A stretch of DNA of 64,000 nucleotides from Shewanella hanedai (GCF_007197645.1 NZ_VKGK01000026.1:1-64000); one strand, 5' to 3'. Positions 1 to 9,921 are shown, counted from the first letter of the stretch. A program made the numbers and translations. Notes: a model not told the origin generated them from the sequence alone.

Positions 1-264
1 CACGGATAAGCCCTTGCCATTCGCTAGTAGTTAACGTTTAATAACAGCATGTTATTGAACGGTGACCTTCCTACAGAGGACTTTCACCTCATTAGTTCAT
101 GCCCATGCTGGGCGTACACAAATGCATCAACACGATTTGCTACATTCGGCGTTGTCAGTTTGCCTTTAGTTTCAGTGATTAAGGTTGTAAAATTCAGCTA
201 AGTCTGCATCGTAGCAAACGTGTTATGCAGGCGTTATATTTCAAACAAGGTTCATCGCTAACTC
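1..264. other. Non-coding left edge, cassette-junction-like
   Basis: I see no convincing gene here. An open frame runs through about 57-200 but has no start or family that I recognise. Just before the first ORF, around 224-240, the sequence GTTATGCAGGCGTTATA resembles the 3' end of Vibrio/Shewanella integron attC (VCR-like) sites. That similarity is from memory of the VCR consensus and is only suggestive. Confidence 0.3.
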
Positions 265-792
265 ATGAATATTGATCTACTACCGAAGGCAATAGAAAAT
301 TTCAGAAATCATTTGCTAAGTGGTTTCAATTCTATGAAGTCAGCTTATAAAACATACGTTGATGCAGCAAACTCACGCGAAAATGATTTTGCGGTTTCAT
401 TTGATGACTTTTTCCATGATTGGGCTCAGTCAAATTGGGAATTACTTGTCGAACGCACTGTATGCTCGCCCCAAGAAAGCCTCGTGGTTTATGGCCGTGG
501 AAGCGACTACGAAGCAGATACCCATAGCCGTGTCTTCTTTCAAAAGTTAAAGCCAACGCATGAAGTAATATGCCGCGCTAAAGAGACGGCGATAGATTTC
601 TTTACTGGGACTCGAGTAGATTTATCAAAATTTGATTTCGATGGTTTTGTTTCGATTGAGGGTGGTCTATATAGTATTGACTGTCCGCTTGACCATATTC
701 TCTTCACCGAAAAAGATGGTACGGTTGATTATCAAATGGTAATTATACCGATTAATCAAATAGAATGGAGTGTGGAAGCAATTGAAATATAA
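265..792 (+). CDS. Hypothetical protein, possible integron-cassette gene
   Basis: The product is a 175-residue soluble protein with no signal peptide or membrane segment and no family I recognise. It is acidic, with aromatic-rich stretches such as DDFFHDWAQSNWELL near residues 47-61. The ATG lies about 25 bp after a GCGTTATA motif, and the stop codon overlaps a TATAAC motif. This is the usual layout of a promoterless gene cassette, in which the ORF nearly fills the space between two recombination sites. No neighbour indicates a role. Cassette genes often encode small orphan proteins or toxin-antitoxin parts, but nothing here shows either. I am confident it is coding because the frame is long and the composition is protein-like. 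Confidence 0.6.
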   Translation: MNIDLLPKAIENFRNHLLSGFNSMKSAYKTYVDAANSRENDFAVSFDDFFHDWAQSNWELLVERTVCSPQESLVVYGRGSDYEADTHSRVFFQKLKPTHEVICRAKETAIDFFTGTRVDLSKFDFDGFVSIEGGLYSIDCPLDHILFTEKDGTVDYQMVIIPINQIEWSVEAIEI

Positions 793-840
793 CAAGCAAC
801 TGAACTCAGATTCGGCTTACTGGTTAGTTGAGCGCTATAT
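787..840 (+). repeat. attC-like imperfect inverted repeat
   Basis: The segment begins ATATAACAAGCAACT and ends GTTGAGCGCTATAT, and the two ends can pair imperfectly (ATATA and CAACT blocks). It overlaps the stop codon of the preceding ORF, as attC sites often do. The core triplets are not canonical (GCGCTATA instead of GCGTTATA), so it may be a decayed site or a chance resemblance. Confidence 0.3.
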
Positions 841-860
841 CCACCATGGAATTCTAGTAA

Positions 861-1118
861 ATGCTTCTTTTTCTAAGTAAATGGATGGTTGCTTCTCTGG
901 TCGTGCCTGTTCTCGTATTAGCGTTTCCAAAATTTGTAAGCTCCATGCAGATGGCTGTTTTGGCTTTTTGGCCTGGTTCAATAATGTTAATGTCTTTAGG
1001 CTCGGAACCGAGAACCTTGTCCGATGTGGTTTATGTTTGGGCTATGGCTGTTTGTAGCAATATCTTGCTTTATATTATTCTTGGGAGCACCGTGTATTAT
1101 CTCAAGTCTAAGTTTTAA
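861..1118 (+). CDS. Small membrane protein, unknown
   Basis: The product is 85 residues and almost entirely hydrophobic. Segments around residues 8-25, 30-46 and 58-78 could each span the membrane, and the end is positively charged (YYLKSKF). There is no lipobox or recognised family. It starts 20 bp after the attC-like repeat and lies in the same direction as the preceding ORF, so it could be a second cassette gene. Function is unknown. Confidence 0.5.
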   Translation: MLLFLSKWMVASLVVPVLVLAFPKFVSSMQMAVLAFWPGSIMLMSLGSEPRTLSDVVYVWAMAVCSNILLYIILGSTVYYLKSKF

Positions 1119-1567
1119 ATGAGTCCGAGATATAATCGGGTAGCCGGAGGTATCTAACCTCCAGCCCCACACCACACTGAATGCGGCTCCGCAAACGACT
1201 AAATGGATTTAGGAGGTAGGGCAAAGCAGGACGCCAGAGCCGAGGGCGGTTCATTTAGAACGCCTAACTAAGCTTTCTGGTTAGCTTCTTGTTTCCAGAA
1301 TGAACTGCAATCCATCTCTCAGTGAACATAAAACCGCTTTCTTAAGATAATCATTAGTAATGATTATCTTAATCGTAAATTTTAGAGCCTAAGCACTAAC
1401 GAGTTTCTGTCCAAAAATAAGCTACAACAAAGACCTCAATCGAAGAGATAAACAATCAAGAGTGAATGCAGCTGTGACCTTCCGTGACATGGATGTCACG
1501 GCAGAGCCCACAGGGATTGTGCTTGCGGCGTGTCGCAGAAGTGTTTACACATTAAGCGAGCCGCAGG
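1119..1567. other. Non-coding region rich in hairpins
   Basis: No gene is visible over about 450 bp. It contains a GGAGGT-ATCTA-ACCTCC hairpin near 1146-1162, a GCGG-CT-CCGC hairpin near 1182-1191, a GCCTAAC core-like motif near 1262, the long palindrome at 1342-1372 and a CGTGACAT-GG-ATGTCACG inverted repeat at 1483-1500. The last has the look of a dispersed intergenic repeat, but copy number cannot be judged from one window. Confidence 0.5.
1342..1372. promoter_or_regulatory. 31-bp near-perfect palindrome, Fur-box-like
   Basis: Two 15-bp arms (TTAAGATAATCATTA and TAATGATTATCTTAA) are exact reverse complements around a single central G. The GATAAT...ATTATC ends recall Fur-type operators, although the spacing differs from the classic 19-bp box. 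It is not followed by a T-run on either strand, so an operator is more likely than a terminator. No gene starts immediately next to it. Confidence 0.45.
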
Positions 1568-2024
1568 CTATAAATGAGATATGAAGTCGTGATTGATCAT
1601 AAGCAACCAAACAGCAAACCCGTTCAATGAACCCAACCTAAAAGATGTTTGAAACTTGATATCAGGCAAGTCAGCAAGTTTCGTTTCGATATTATCCAGT
1701 GTGCCAAAACGATATAGCACGTCATCTTGGCTACCTTGAGAGATAGGGAACGGCGGTAAACTGGACAGCACAAACTCTCTATCAGAACCACCTTGATAGA
1801 CTTCTATTGGCCCCCAAGGAGAGCCATCGGGTGCCCTTAATATGGTGTAGTGTGTTTCTCCAACTATCTTGACACAGAGGGCAGTCAAGAAGCCCCGATA
1901 AAGAAGCAACATTATCGGGGCTATCAATGTTCACAATACGCGCCTGAAAGTCATCTTCATCAGCAATGCCAACACACGACAAGCGCTCACAGTTAAAGCC
2001 ATCAAGCTCTGTATCAAACAACAT
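1568..2024 (-). pseudogene. Frameshifted hypothetical gene
   Basis: Two overlapping minus-strand frames read as one protein if a frameshift is placed near 1865-1890. The 80-residue frame starts at 2024 and carries an acidic N-terminal part (DEDDFQARIVNIDSPDNVAS). The 119-residue frame carries the C-terminal part, with VGETHYTILRAPDGSPWG. Both meet at the shared DCPLC/TALCV coding stretch. An in-frame stop precedes the ATG and there is no good ribosome binding site, so an older upstream part may be lost. I recognise no family. A sequencing error is the alternative explanation. Confidence 0.4.
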
Positions 2025-2063
2025 TCACAGACAATTGAACTCACAGTGGCTGAAGGTAAAGCG

Positions 2064-2483
<420 letters not shown>

Positions 2484-2525
2484 TACGCAACACCTCTCAG
2501 ATAACTTGAAAGCCCCACACTCTAA

Positions 2526-2966
2526 TCAATCTCTGCTTTTATGAGCAAAACGTTCCAGCGCAGATTTTGCAATCAGCCCCATATGAGGAGCTGCAAAATA
2601 GAAACCCAATACCAACATCATTGCCGCATTCATCTGCTCTGCATTTTCACCTATCACTTTCGCAGATCTTTCAAATCCCTCAGGATCGCCAACCCAAATA
2701 GAGATAATAGACAGCAGCGTCACAGTGAGATATTGGAATACCCATATACCCGCAATGACTAATGCAATAAAACGACGGGCCAAATTCTGCCCTTGTGTGG
2801 CGGCCATCCAACTAACCAACATACCTCGGGCTTCACTGCGTTCCTTCGCTGCATCAAGGCTTTTCTCTTCATCCGTGTAAACAAGAGCATCTAGTCCATT
2901 AGTAACACCATCCACCATGGCATTCACCGCATGACTCGATCCGAATAATCTTCCCCAAAAACCCAT
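2526..2966 (-). CDS. Phage-type holin (3-TM holin family)
   Basis: The product is 146 residues and resembles the 3-TM holins of gene transfer agents and tailed phages. The amphipathic N-terminus (GFWGRLFGSS) is followed by GVTNGLDALVYTDEEK and the motif GQNLARRFIALVIAG, which leads into hydrophobic segments at about 66-92 and 115-133. Holins oligomerise in the inner membrane and let endolysin reach the wall. It sits at the 3' end of the contractile tail cluster, between the muramidase-like gene and the polyglutamine gene. This implies release of particles by lysis. I am confident of the family from the N-terminal motif pattern. Confidence 0.8.
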   Translation of the reverse strand: MGFWGRLFGSSHAVNAMVDGVTNGLDALVYTDEEKSLDAAKERSEARGMLVSWMAATQGQNLARRFIALVIAGIWVFQYLTVTLLSIISIWVGDPEGFERSAKVIGENAEQMNAAMMLVLGFYFAAPHMGLIAKSALERFAHKSRD

Positions 2967-3021
2967 ATATACTCCCTTTCAATGTATTTAAATCAGCACA
3001 TCACTTTTACAATTAATCTGA

Positions 3022-3507
3022 TCAGTGCAACCTATGGCTCAATAAAGAATAAGGTTGCCGATAAACAGCTCTTGTTGCGACAGATGCCTCCTCCCAAACT
3101 AAAGAAGATTGCTCATAAGATTGCAGACTAATAGCATCTGCAACCTCGTCACAATACTCGTTGCTCCAATCGCGGTTAATTAACTCAAGCACCTGACTGT
3201 CAACTTTGCCGCTACACGGCAAGGCAAACATCTCCTGTATTGCCAATATAACTTGAGCTACACCACCAGACACTTCTGTAATAAATAACTGTTCTGCCAA
3301 CTTTTGATTATTTACTTCATCTCCTCTAACCAGTCTCCATATTTCCACCAAATATAATTCTTTAAAAATATAATCTAATGTTAACTCATCAAATCCACAG
3401 TTTTTCATTGCCTGCCAACATTTAAACTCCTTTAAAGAAATAGCGTTATTACACTCTACATTTGAATTAACAAGAATATTTTTCAATGCAACTGAATAAC
3501 TTGCCAT
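3022..3507 (-). CDS. Degenerate GH108-like muramidase / peptidoglycan-binding protein
   Basis: The product is 161 residues. The stretch from about residue 50 to 110 (EIWRLVRGDEV...LAEQLF...GGVAQVILAIQEMF..SGKVDSQVLELI) matches the layout of glycoside hydrolase family 108 followed by its peptidoglycan-binding part (typically YW...RGD.LP..A..LFD...N.G...A...LQ...DG..G..T). The N-terminal EGGY catalytic motif of the family is missing: the equivalent place reads LVNSNVECN. The protein may therefore be catalytically dead and only bind the wall, or structural. It is placed just before the holin. The family link is by eye and moderately sure. Confidence 0.5.
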   Translation of the reverse strand: MASYSVALKNILVNSNVECNNAISLKEFKCWQAMKNCGFDELTLDYIFKELYLVEIWRLVRGDEVNNQKLAEQLFITEVSGGVAQVILAIQEMFALPCSGKVDSQVLELINRDWSNEYCDEVADAISLQSYEQSSLVWEEASVATRAVYRQPYSLLSHRLH

Positions 3508-3562
3508 TATTCACCCCTGAAATATGCATAGCCACAACAGATAATAATAAAATATTTAACAA

Positions 3563-4114
3563 TTAAGGCAGCAAATTAAAATCATCAAGCACTTGAGAAA
3601 AAACGAATTCAAGTTCATCAATATTACCTACAGCTGAAATCCTCTCCTTAGATGAAACAGAGAAACCAGCAAGCACTCCATAATATTGATACAAGGCAGT
3701 GACTTTCTCTTTAATATCCAAATATAGTTCATTAATTGTAATGCCTTTGGCATTAGCCTCATGAATAAGCAATAGATATTCAAGACTTCCCTCATCTATA
3801 TTGCCATCTTCATTGTTATTAACCAGCTCTCGCTTAGCTGCATACTCTCTCTCCTTTCCTGGTAGAGATTCTTTATGCTCCATTTTCTTCTCATCAATCA
3901 GCCCCGAAATTAGATCTATATAATCATTCTTCCGACAACTAAATTGATAATTAGCTTGCTCATCACCGGAGGCTAATGATACAACACCGTCAGTCAATAA
4001 ACAGAGGTCACCATCCAAATATCCCTCAGGTGTATCAAACCAAAGATATTCTTCCTCGTTATATTTATCAGCAGTTGTCTCAACACTAAAACCGTCTTCA
4101 AACCTTAAAAACAT
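3563..4114 (-). CDS. Hypothetical protein next to giant fibre, possible fibre chaperone
   Basis: The product is 183 residues, acidic and soluble, with no recognised family. The first 60 residues look beta-rich (EDGFSVETTADKYNEEEYLWFD). The second half (about residues 85-180) is predicted by eye to be helical, with EDGNIDEGSLEYLLLIHEANAKG. It starts about 25 bp downstream of the 1922-residue fibre gene and reads in the same direction. Phage fibre genes are often followed by a dedicated assembly chaperone, and by position this gene could fill that role. There is no sequence proof. Confidence 0.55.
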   Translation of the reverse strand: MFLRFEDGFSVETTADKYNEEEYLWFDTPEGYLDGDLCLLTDGVVSLASGDEQANYQFSCRKNDYIDLISGLIDEKKMEHKESLPGKEREYAAKRELVNNNEDGNIDEGSLEYLLLIHEANAKGITINELYLDIKEKVTALYQYYGVLAGFSVSSKERISAVGNIDELEFVFSQVLDDFNLLP

Positions 4115-4138
4115 ATCGCCTCCATATTCCTGTTATGA

Positions 4139-7100
4139 TTATTCACCGTACATAATACTAACGAGTCTAATTTTTAAATTTGAACGACTGTTAACGTTCC
4201 AATTTATTTTAAACTTTCCATGACTATCAACAGGAATACACATCAACCCATAGCCATGCCAAGAGCCATATCTATTTCTCGACGCGGAAAAGCTCACATC
4301 ATATTCATTGTTAATTTTACGGCCTAAGTTAATCGCCGCACCTTCGTTATACCATGAGGTCGAACTCACATTACATAATAGACATCTCACATTGGTGTCA
4401 TTCAGGTTAAAGTCCACATCGAAGTTTCGGTTATAATAATTAAAATTAAACGTTTTCGTCTCAGGATTGCTCAGTAACTTCATTCCCGGATCAAACCACT
4501 CTGGTAAATTATGAGCACTGATATTGCCATTGATATCCAAATCACCGGTTATCACACTATTACCGTTTGCCTTAATTCCACCTCCAACCGTGAGTTTTCT
4601 ATCGAGTTTAAGATCTCCTTGAGCATGAACGTCACCTGCAATCCATTGCGTACCATATACGGTTTGATTTCCAGATATTCGCTGATTATTTCCTACTTGA
4701 TGATCGTACTTGCTAACCAAACGTCCTGTGACTATTGCCTCACCTGCCACATTTAAATTTTTATTAACTGCCAGTCCGCTTTGAAAGAAACCATCACCGA
4801 CAACAGATTGATCTCCAGCAACACTCTGATTGCCTTGCACAGTTTGATTGCTGCCAATATGGCTATTACCAAATACCGACAGATCACCACGAATGCTAGC
4901 TTCACCAGCAAGGTTCAAGTCTTTTGAAAGTGTGAGTTGCCCTTTTACAAGACTATTACCATTCACTGTCTGGCTACCATAAACAGCCTGGTTTTTCTCA
5001 ATAACTTGCCAACCCTTAATCCTTTGATTCACATCAATAGACTGACTACCGTGAACATTCACCGATCCACTCACACGTAAATGCCGATCAACACCAAGAT
5101 CAGTGCTGATATCACAGCGTCCTTTAATACGCTGGTTTCTATTCACTGTTTGATGTCCAGCAACAACTTGATCAGAGCCAATGCTCTGACTTCCCTTAAT
5201 ACGACTGCTCCCATTAATGACGGCGTTGCCCTGAACCGATAAATCAGACTTAAGCGCTGCATTCATGTCCACAGTAAAAGAGCCAGCTACCACTAACGAC
5301 TGCGAAAAGTGTCCAGGGCTTTCAATCATCAAACAGCCGCTGGAGTGTTGAGTACTAATCACACCAGCCACCTTGATTTGATCGCTGTCTTCATCGCCGA
5401 GTTCTACATCCCCGAGAAGGTGTTCAACATCCTTAGCGAACGTTTCACCTTCTACAATGAGATCACCGCCCACCCTGAGGTTTCCACCAATAATTTGATT
5501 TCCAGAAACGGTTTGACCACCACTGGCGGTAATATCTCCAGCCACACTGAGAGACTCGCCAACGACTAAATTAGCATCAGCGTTAATATCGCCAGTGACA
5601 TGCTGTTGTCCCCCGATAGATTGCTGTCCCAAAACACTCTGATTACCACCAATATGGCTGTTACCAGTAATATTAGCGTTACACTGTACGACGAGATTAT
5701 GGTCAACCAGCATCTCAGCTTTGGCATGAACATTCCCCTCGACAATTTGCTCCGAGGCAATGGTCTGATTGCCAGTAACGACTGAATCGCCTGCAATACT
5801 CTGGTTTCCCAACACACTACAATCACCTTCAACATCAAGGTGTTCACGGATCCCAACACTTTTATCAACCTGCACGTTGGATTTCGCCTGCAGATCCCCC
5901 TCTAGCGTCTGCATGCCCTTAGTCAGCTGATCGCCATTGATAATTTGGTCGCTCAAAATGTTTTGATTACCGACAACAATGCTATTGCCAACAACGTTAG
6001 CGTTACCACCAACATTCAAGTGACCATCCACGATCATGTTGGCTTCAGCCCTGTTATCACCAGAAATGGTTTGAGTGCCTACAATCTGTTGATTACCTGT
6101 AACTAATTGACTACCACCAATATTGGATTGACCCGCTACGGTGAGATCCTGCTCAAGAGTGAGGTTCCCAAGGCCCGTCATATCGCCACTCACAGCTTGA
6201 GTACCTGCAACCTCTTGGTTGCCACCAACAGTATGATTTCCAGCGACCGAACTCTCGCCATCAATAGCTTGGTTTGCAGCAACACTGTGATCACCACCGA
6301 CATTCAAAGCACCTGCAATGGCCATATTTGCATTGGCTACGCAGTCTCCTGTTACCGTTTGACTGCCGCTGATGACAGCATTACCACCTACAACTTGATC
6401 ACCCGTGACCGTTGAATTGCCGCCAACAGCACTATTTGCATCGACGGTCATATTTGCGTGGATAACACTGTCGCCCATCACTGTGTTTGACCCATCAATT
6501 TGCTGGCTACCACCGATAGTTATGTCACCAGTAACACTTGCCCCCTCTCCAACAAACAGTGCTTTATCAACCGTCAGTGACTGCTCAATTTTCCCTGGGC
6601 TAGTGATAACTAAGTCACCACTTGAATGCAGGCTACTAATCGTTCCACTCACCTTGATAAGATCGGTATCTTCATCGCCAAGTTCCACATCGCCCAGCAG
6701 ATGTTCAACATCTTTTGCGAGAGTTTCCCCCTCAACAACCAAGTTGCCGCCAACACGTAAATTACCTCCAACATCTTGGCTACCATCAACAAGCAGGCTT
6801 CCTTGGACTCGGCCATTTCCCTTCAGTAAACTGTTGCCATCAACGGTCAAATGACGACCGACGTTAAGGTGGGCTCTGGCTTCACTATTGCCTTTAACAA
6901 TCTGACTGCCTTCAGTCTCCTGATTACCAGCCACATATTGGTGACCGCCAACAGATTCGTTACCAGAAACCGTTAGGTTCCTGTCAACCCTCATATTGGC
7001 TTTGGTATGAATGTCACCATCAACCGTTTGGCGACCTGAGATCTGTTGTTCACCACCAACAGATTGATTACCCGTAATACTGTTGTTACCGCCAATATGT

Positions 7101-9907
7101 GAGCTGCCGTCTACGCTGGTATCGCCCTGAACACTGAAATCTTCGGCTACGTTCATATTGGCGTTAGCAAAACTGTCCCCCGCTACACTTTGGGTACCTG
7201 TAAGAGTGTGATTGCCTCCGACGTTAAGATGACCCGCTATTGTTTCACTGCCACCGACTGTCACATTCTGCTCTACCAATAAGTCAGCCTCCATTCTGCT
7301 ATTACCGGAAACAGTTTGAGTACCTATCAGTGTTTGATTTCCAACTATAAATTGATGACCTGCAACCCTTTGATTGCCATCAATACGAGTATCACCAGAA
7401 ATAATGGCTTGGCCGCCAACGGACAGATCCGAGGTAACAGCCATATTGGCTAAAGCCTTGCTATCACCTGTCACAGTCTGATTGCCACTAACTAAGTGAT
7501 TGCCGTCAACCAGATGGTTACCTTCAACATGTTGATCGCCAGCAATCTGCGTGTCACCATCGACATTTATATTGCCCTGAACCAGTAGATTATTGCCAAC
7601 TTGCATATCGGCATTAGCATAACTATTTCCCTCTACAGTTTGAGTGCCTGCAGTTTCCAAATTAACATCTATGGATTGGCTACCTTTGATGATTTGACTG
7701 CCATCAATGCGAGTATCGCCCTCAAATACGGCATTTTGTTTAACGGTGAGGTCTTTGGTAACCTCTAGATTGGATTGGGAAAACATGTCTCCTGAGACCG
7801 TTTGTTGCCCTCCAAGAATTTGATTACCCTCTATGCTGCTGTCACCAATGACACTCTGAGTCCCGCCAACATTAATATTGCCTGCTAAAACTAAATTGGC
7901 AGCGCCGGTAATGTCACCATCTACGGTTTGAGTACCTGAGGTCTGCTGATGACCAGACAGTGTTAGATTACCGCTAATATCAGCGTTTTCACCCACTAGA
8001 AAGGACTTATCAACTTTAAGCTGTTCTTTAAATTGGCCTGTGCTAGTGAAAACAAGGTTACCCGAAGTGTGGTTACTGCTTATCTGACCGGCAATCTTAA
8101 TCTGATCGGAATCCTCATCTCCCAGCTCAACATCGCCTAACAGATGTTCAACATCCTTAGCTATGGTCTCACCTTCCACCACAAAGTTACCGCGAACGGT
8201 CAAGTTGCCACCCACTTCATGATCAGCTTCGCTAGTCACCTTGCCGCTGACTCGGGTTTCACCGCCAACAGTGACGTCACTATCAACATTCAGCTTCGCC
8301 TTTAGATGTGAATCCCCGGTGATCTCTTGAGTTCCTGCGACCGACTGATTACCGCTAACAGAGAGTGTGCCACCGATACTTTGCCCTCCGCCAACCTGAA
8401 CATCTCCACCGACATTAAGGCCTTCATCTAAACGAACATCTGCTTTACCGTAGATTTCACCATCGACCTGTTGGCTACCTGTTACAGTCTGACTTCCTGA
8501 GACATCTTGGTTACCATCGATAGACTGATTGCCAGAGAACGTACTATCACCGCCAACTGAGAATGTACCACCAGCACTGAGATCGCCAACGATTGAGGAG
8601 TCGCCTTGAATCGCTTGATCACCAAAAATGATTTGGTTAGCACCAATATTTTGGTCTGCCGTAACAGACTGACTACCGCTGACTCCTGCATCCCCTGAAA
8701 CATTCAAGTTAGCGCCAACAGTTAGATTGGCGTTGGCAGCTAAATCCCCATTAACCGTTTGTGAACCGCTAATATTCTGGCTGCCAGCAATGTTGTGATC
8801 ACCGCTAACATCAACATCGCCTCCGACAGACAAATTATTATCAAGGGTAGTATTTGATTTTACATGGCTGTCGCCATTGATTATTTGATTCCCGGCTATC
8901 GATTGGTCACCTAATAGGGTTTGATTCCCTGTCACAGTTTGAGCACCGCCTATTGTGGCATCGGAGGTAACGGTTAATTTCTGCCCCACATTCACATCAC
9001 CACTAACCTCAGCGTTACCCGCACTATATTGCGTACCAGCGACGTGCTGATCACCGCTGACCCTCTGCTCTCCTGCAACAAGTTGATCGCCAGCAATACT
9101 CTGATTTCCGGTAATACTCGCCGCACCGTCTACCATCAGCTGCCCACTCAAGCTCATATTGGCTGCACTGGCATCACCAGTTACAACTGTATTGCCATCA
9201 ATCTGTTGATCACCAGCAATACTCTGATCACCAGCGACAGTGATATCACCAGACAGCGCGCTATTACCAGTGACACTAACATCGCCACCAACGTCAAGGT
9301 TTTCGGCAATACCAACAGATTTATCTATCGTGACAGCTTGCTGAAAATGCCCAGGGCTAACAAACGCTAGCTGGCCGGATGAATGAGTGCTGCGTATTTC
9401 ACCCGCAATCTCAACTTTATCGGTATCCTCGTCACCCAGCACCACGTCGCCCAGCATATGATCGACGTCTCGGGCAATGGTTTCGCCGTCAACTATCAGA
9501 TCACCATGAATACGAATATCACCGCCCACATTGGTGTCACCACTGATAGAGAGCTTGTCATTAATCACGACGCCTTCTCGGCTGACAGGACCAATGACAG
9601 GCGAATTGAGACGCACCCAATCGCTGTTGTCTTCACCCAATTCAAGAGAGCCAGTAAAAATGGCATCGGTTCCTTGAAGATCCCCTTCAACAGCCAGCGT
9701 ATCCGTTACTTTAAGCGCTGCGGTATTAAAATCCTCCTCTTCACTGCCGTTCAGTTCGGCTTTCAACGCCAAACCAGCGACTAAATCGGCGTAAAGGTTA
9801 TCAGCCAATTGTTGGATATCATCGGTTTGATACCGATAAGTTTGCAGGCGGTAGGTGATATTTTCCGGCATAGTTTCACCGGACAGAGCATTGCGTTTTT
9901 TAGTCAT
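4139..9907 (-). CDS. Giant hexapeptide-repeat tail fibre (1922 residues)
   Basis: Residues 1-130 form a non-repeat attachment region. From about 130 to 1800 nearly the whole protein is a six-residue repeat of the type x-[IV]-x-G-[DN]-x (for example SIAGNQ, TVTGDS), which should form a beta-helical shaft. Four copies of a distinct module interrupt the shaft at about residues 134-170, 572-608, 1052-1088 and 1480-1516. Each contains VEGETxAKDVEHLLGDVELG followed by a segment ending with an ISS.HSSG-like motif. The last 120 residues (EWFDPGMKLL onward) are non-repeat, rich in aromatic and asparagine residues, and look like a receptor-binding head. The gene lies in the baseplate and fibre half of the cluster. 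Similar short repeats occur in the two 480-residue collar fibres, suggesting shared origin. The adhesin/fibre role is inferred from architecture and context. Confidence 0.8.
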   Translation of the reverse strand: MTKKRNALSGETMPENITYRLQTYRYQTDDIQQLADNLYADLVAGLALKAELNGSEEEDFNTAALKVTDTLAVEGDLQGTDAIFTGSLELGEDNSDWVRLNSPVIGPVSREGVVINDKLSISGDTNVGGDIRIHGDLIVDGETIARDVDHMLGDVVLGDEDTDKVEIAGEIRSTHSSGQLAFVSPGHFQQAVTIDKSVGIAENLDVGGDVSVTGNSALSGDITVAGDQSIAGDQQIDGNTVVTGDASAANMSLSGQLMVDGAASITGNQSIAGDQLVAGEQRVSGDQHVAGTQYSAGNAEVSGDVNVGQKLTVTSDATIGGAQTVTGNQTLLGDQSIAGNQIINGDSHVKSNTTLDNNLSVGGDVDVSGDHNIAGSQNISGSQTVNGDLAANANLTVGANLNVSGDAGVSGSQSVTADQNIGANQIIFGDQAIQGDSSIVGDLSAGGTFSVGGDSTFSGNQSIDGNQDVSGSQTVTGSQQVDGEIYGKADVRLDEGLNVGGDVQVGGGQSIGGTLSVSGNQSVAGTQEITGDSHLKAKLNVDSDVTVGGETRVSGKVTSEADHEVGGNLTVRGNFVVEGETIAKDVEHLLGDVELGDEDSDQIKIAGQISSNHTSGNLVFTSTGQFKEQLKVDKSFLVGENADISGNLTLSGHQQTSGTQTVDGDITGAANLVLAGNINVGGTQSVIGDSSIEGNQILGGQQTVSGDMFSQSNLEVTKDLTVKQNAVFEGDTRIDGSQIIKGSQSIDVNLETAGTQTVEGNSYANADMQVGNNLLVQGNINVDGDTQIAGDQHVEGNHLVDGNHLVSGNQTVTGDSKALANMAVTSDLSVGGQAIISGDTRIDGNQRVAGHQFIVGNQTLIGTQTVSGNSRMEADLLVEQNVTVGGSETIAGHLNVGGNHTLTGTQSVAGDSFANANMNVAEDFSVQGDTSVDGSSHIGGNNSITGNQSVGGEQQISGRQTVDGDIHTKANMRVDRNLTVSGNESVGGHQYVAGNQETEGSQIVKGNSEARAHLNVGRHLTVDGNSLLKGNGRVQGSLLVDGSQDVGGNLRVGGNLVVEGETLAKDVEHLLGDVELGDEDTDLIKVSGTISSLHSSGDLVITSPGKIEQSLTVDKALFVGEGASVTGDITIGGSQQIDGSNTVMGDSVIHANMTVDANSAVGGNSTVTGDQVVGGNAVISGSQTVTGDCVANANMAIAGALNVGGDHSVAANQAIDGESSVAGNHTVGGNQEVAGTQAVSGDMTGLGNLTLEQDLTVAGQSNIGGSQLVTGNQQIVGTQTISGDNRAEANMIVDGHLNVGGNANVVGNSIVVGNQNILSDQIINGDQLTKGMQTLEGDLQAKSNVQVDKSVGIREHLDVEGDCSVLGNQSIAGDSVVTGNQTIASEQIVEGNVHAKAEMLVDHNLVVQCNANITGNSHIGGNQSVLGQQSIGGQQHVTGDINADANLVVGESLSVAGDITASGGQTVSGNQIIGGNLRVGGDLIVEGETFAKDVEHLLGDVELGDEDSDQIKVAGVISTQHSSGCLMIESPGHFSQSLVVAGSFTVDMNAALKSDLSVQGNAVINGSSRIKGSQSIGSDQVVAGHQTVNRNQRIKGRCDISTDLGVDRHLRVSGSVNVHGSQSIDVNQRIKGWQVIEKNQAVYGSQTVNGNSLVKGQLTLSKDLNLAGEASIRGDLSVFGNSHIGSNQTVQGNQSVAGDQSVVGDGFFQSGLAVNKNLNVAGEAIVTGRLVSKYDHQVGNNQRISGNQTVYGTQWIAGDVHAQGDLKLDRKLTVGGGIKANGNSVITGDLDINGNISAHNLPEWFDPGMKLLSNPETKTFNFNYYNRNFDVDFNLNDTNVRCLLCNVSSTSWYNEGAAINLGRKINNEYDVSFSASRNRYGSWHGYGLMCIPVDSHGKFKINWNVNSRSNLKIRLVSIMYGE

Positions 9908-9921
9908 AATAGTTCCAATAT

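Noticed and set aside
4511..9784. Many plus-strand open frames opposite the giant fibre
   Set aside because: They arise from the biased, repetitive codons of the fibre gene, lack ribosome sites and resemble no proteins.
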